NCBI RefSeq assembly: GCF_019219095.1
Contig: NZ_JAHUWH010000001.1
Coordinates: 806,001 to 870,000, forward strand
Origin: Acidovorax sp. sic0104
GTDB lineage: Bacteria; Pseudomonadota; Gammaproteobacteria; Burkholderiales; Burkholderiaceae_C
Direction: 5' to 3'
DNA: 64,000 bases
Part shown: positions 62,241 through 64,000 of the stretch, piece by piece
Numbering within the stretch: position 1 is the first letter of the stretch
How the letters are laid out: each line of letters begins with the position of its first letter
The notes under the pieces: generated by a model
What the model was told of the DNA's origin: nothing
Databases searched by the model: none
What the model saw: only the letters and a program-made list of their open reading frames with translations
Position numbers and translations under genes: made by a program

Positions 62241-62891
62241 TCAGCGGACCAGCCCGCGGTAGAAACGCATGACCTTTTCCACGTACTGCTGCGTTTCCGG
62301 ATAGGGCGGTATCTTTCGGCCGTGCTTGATGACAGCGCCCTCGCCTGCGTTGTACGCCGCCAGCGCGAGTTCCTTGTCACCATCGAACATGCGCAGCAGA
62401 TCTGCGAGATAGCGGGTACCGATCTGCGCGTTGACCTTGGGCTCCATGGCTGCATGCTCGCCCTCGTGGGCCGGACGCGACGCCACCCCGTACCGCTCGG
62501 CGGTGGCGGGCATGACCTGCATCAGGCCGAGCGCGCCCTTGCGCGACACGGCCTTGACGTTGAACGCGGACTCCGCAGCCGCGACCGCGATCACGAGCGC
62601 GGGGTCCAGCGACTGCGCCTCGGCTGCGGCCTCCAGGTGTTGCTTCACATCGCCGTATCCCGCAAACTGCGACGCGGAGCTGCCGCGAGGCTCCTTGCCC
62701 TTGGCCGACGAGGCGGCTGGCACCCGGCTGAGCCACACCAGCCCCCGCGGCGCCGACGAAGGAGGCACATTGCCGATATGGGTCACGCCGTCCTTGTCCA
62801 CAAACTCCCAGACCTGGTCTGCGCGGGCGGCCGACACCCCTCCCCACAGAAGGAGCAGCAGGAGCGCGACACCCCACAGCCTGTGCGCCAT
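62241..62891 (-). CDS. Lytic transglycosylase with DUF4124 domain
   Basis: 216 residues from the ATG at 62889-62891, chosen because it opens a signal peptide (MAHRLWGVALLLLLLWGG, cleavage near ARA). A DUF4124-like segment (DQVWEFVDKDGVTHIGNV) precedes the SLT domain, with the catalytic Glu near 107 in AAAESAFN, GLMQVMP and AYNAGEGAV. It cleaves the peptidoglycan glycan strand in the periplasm. The 220-bp gap to the WecA/MraY-like gene holds no recognised element. Confidence 0.9.
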   Translation of the reverse strand: MAHRLWGVALLLLLLWGGVSAARADQVWEFVDKDGVTHIGNVPPSSAPRGLVWLSRVPAASSAKGKEPRGSSASQFAGYGDVKQHLEAAAEAQSLDPALVIAVAAAESAFNVKAVSRKGALGLMQVMPATAERYGVASRPAHEGEHAAMEPKVNAQIGTRYLADLLRMFDGDKELALAAYNAGEGAVIKHGRKIPPYPETQQYVEKVMRFYRGLVR

Positions 62892-62941
62892 GCCGTGCCT
62901 TGACTCGACCTCGTCAGAGCGCCTTGGCCAGATGCTTGCAT

Positions 62942-63598
62942 TCATTGGGAAACACGCCCCATCCCTAGTAAACCCTTGAGTCTTGACATCCACCGCTGAC
63001 GCAGGCCGGCCACCGGAGGCTGGCTCGCGCCGGCCCAGGCATCGCCCCGCCGGGCACGGATCAGGCGGGCAGGAACTCCCGCAGCCACCATGCCTGCGGG
63101 CACGTCTTGGCGCACCACGGACCCCGCAGCGACCACCGCCCCGCGGCCGATGGTCACGCCCTCCAGCACGATCGCGCCGGCACCGATCCAGGCGCCGTCT
63201 TCCACCACGATCTTTGCGCGCGTGATGCGGTTGCGCGCAATGATCACGTCAGCGCCCTCGTCGATGGCGTGGCCTGCGGACAGAATCTTGGCATGCGCAC
63301 CAATGAGGACGTCCTCACCGATGTCCAACCCGCCCTCGCCCGAGAGGTACGCGCCCACATTGACGATGGTGCGCGCGCCAATCCGCATGCCCACGCATTC
63401 GTCTGCAACCACATCACCCAGAACGAGCCGCGTATAGGAATAAAGGCTCACGCCGTCACCCAGCCGCAGCACGCCCTCCCGCTGGCTGAAGCGCATCACG
63501 GACACCGTAGGGTCCACCCGGCAATCCACACCCATCTCGTCAATACCGGGGTGGGACCGGGTGAAGTCCGGCACACCCAGCAACGTGGCCTGCGTCAT
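62942..63598 (-). CDS. Hexapeptide-repeat acyltransferase
   Basis: 218 residues with a left-handed beta-helix. Hexad repeats [LIV]GxxxxI appear throughout (RIGARTIVN, DIGEDVLIGAHAKIL, WIGAGAIVLEGVTIGRGAVVAAGSVV), with a closing DVPAGMVAAGVPARLI. Such O-acetyl- or N-acyltransferases modify surface sugars. The active-site His is probably in ILSAGHAID. It is between the transglycosylase and the unknown gene at the right edge, on the same strand. Confidence 0.88.
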   Translation of the reverse strand: MTQATLLGVPDFTRSHPGIDEMGVDCRVDPTVSVMRFSQREGVLRLGDGVSLYSYTRLVLGDVVADECVGMRIGARTIVNVGAYLSGEGGLDIGEDVLIGAHAKILSAGHAIDEGADVIIARNRITRAKIVVEDGAWIGAGAIVLEGVTIGRGAVVAAGSVVRQDVPAGMVAAGVPARLIRARRGDAWAGASQPPVAGLRQRWMSRLKGLLGMGRVSQ

Positions 63599-63613
63599 GG
63601 AGTATCCGCCCCC

Positions 63614-64000
63614 TCAGGCCTGGCCCTTGGAGCCCAACCAGCGCCGCATCCTGGATGCAGGGCGCGCAGCTGCCTCGGCCTGCGCCGCGAGCTTCTCCTG
63701 GCGCAGGGCCTCTGCCTCACGCTGGGCAGCCTGCAGGTCTGCCTGCATCTTCTCGATGATGGTCTTGGCTTCGGCAAACGCTTTCTGGTGCTCCAGCAGC
63801 GATGCATGTTCGCTGGCGTGCACCAGTGTCAATGCCTGCAGCTCGTCCCGCATTTTCTCGCTGGCAACCCGTGCCTCGCGCACGGCCCAGGCGGATGCGT
63901 CCACCAAGGGCGTGGCAACCACCATCCACTCATAGACATCAAAATCCACGCAACCCGAGGCAAGGCTTTGCCGCTGCGCTTCGGAGATGGCGTTCCAGCA
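63614..64000 (-). CDS. C-terminal part of an unidentified coiled-coil protein
   Basis: The frame is open from the right window edge to a stop at 63614, so 128 residues of the C-terminus are seen. It contains VYEWMVVATPLVDASAW, then a long charged, Ala/Glu-rich helix (about residues 45-115, heptad-like) and a basic end (RMRRWLGSKGQA). Its family is not recognised. It lies next to the hexapeptide acyltransferase on the same strand and is probably part of the same polysaccharide locus. The true start is outside the window. Confidence 0.6.
   Translation of the reverse strand, partial: CWNAISEAQRQSLASGCVDFDVYEWMVVATPLVDASAWAVREARVASEKMRDELQALTLVHASEHASLLEHQKAFAEAKTIIEKMQADLQAAQREAEALRQEKLAAQAEAAARPASRMRRWLGSKGQA

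Overview
High-GC bacterial chromosome with tightly packed operons. Its content points to a betaproteobacterium of the Comamonadaceae, probably Acidovorax-like: a TctC/Bug-type receptor, several TRAP and ABC uptake systems, GltIJKL, a LivFGHM set with an acyl-CoA ligase, an SlmA homologue near argB, and many copies of an interspersed repeat with core GGGCTGAGCTTGTCGAAG. That assignment is an inference from gene content and repeats. No rRNA, tRNA, CRISPR array or recognisable transposase was seen.

Layout. 1-8 kb: amino-acid and peptide uptake (M20 peptidase with the start of a TctC-like receptor, a divergent RpiR regulator, the gltIJKL operon, an extra GltI-like receptor, a LysR regulator). 8.2-11.2 kb: TRAP transporter dctQMP. 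11.2-19.9 kb: mixed genes (MazG-PIN fusion protein, 2-hydroxyacid dehydrogenase, Atm1-type exporter, thioesterases, amidohydrolase, bactofilin, enoyl-CoA hydratase). 20-27.3 kb: livHMGF, an AMP-forming acyl-CoA ligase and a LivK-type receptor. 27.6-32.8 kb: acyl-CoA dehydrogenase, thiolase and a FadJ-type protein. 32.8-33.8 kb: a low-GC islet with a nuclease-like zinc-ribbon protein. 33.8-44.4 kb: a nine-gene minus-strand operon (TetR, PECR-like SDR, biotin-dependent carboxylase, two acyl-CoA dehydrogenases, enoyl-CoA hydratase, AlkC-like protein, BKACE) that resembles the acyclic-terpene (Atu) carboxylation pathway. 44.4-46.3 kb: a gene-free block of about 479-bp tandem repeats with a mirror-image partial copy. 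46.3-48.9 kb: hydratase, thioesterase and hydrolase. 49.2-56.5 kb: a beta-oxidation operon under a second TetR. 56.7-64 kb: slmA, a TctDE-like two-component pair, argB, and envelope or polysaccharide genes running off the end.

How it fits together: most of the window imports carboxylic or amino acids and degrades them as CoA thioesters (four acyl-CoA dehydrogenases, two thiolases, two fused hydratase/dehydrogenases, five or more hydratases or hotdog thioesterases). A 34-bp near-palindrome before the TetR gene at 44.4 kb recurs before livH (20.06 kb) and, more weakly, before the acyl-CoA dehydrogenase at 27.6 kb. One TetR protein may therefore coordinate import, activation and degradation. The least conventional items are the MazG-PIN-repeat protein, the low-GC nuclease islet, the in-frame repeat insertions in two housekeeping-type proteins, and the 479-bp repeat array.
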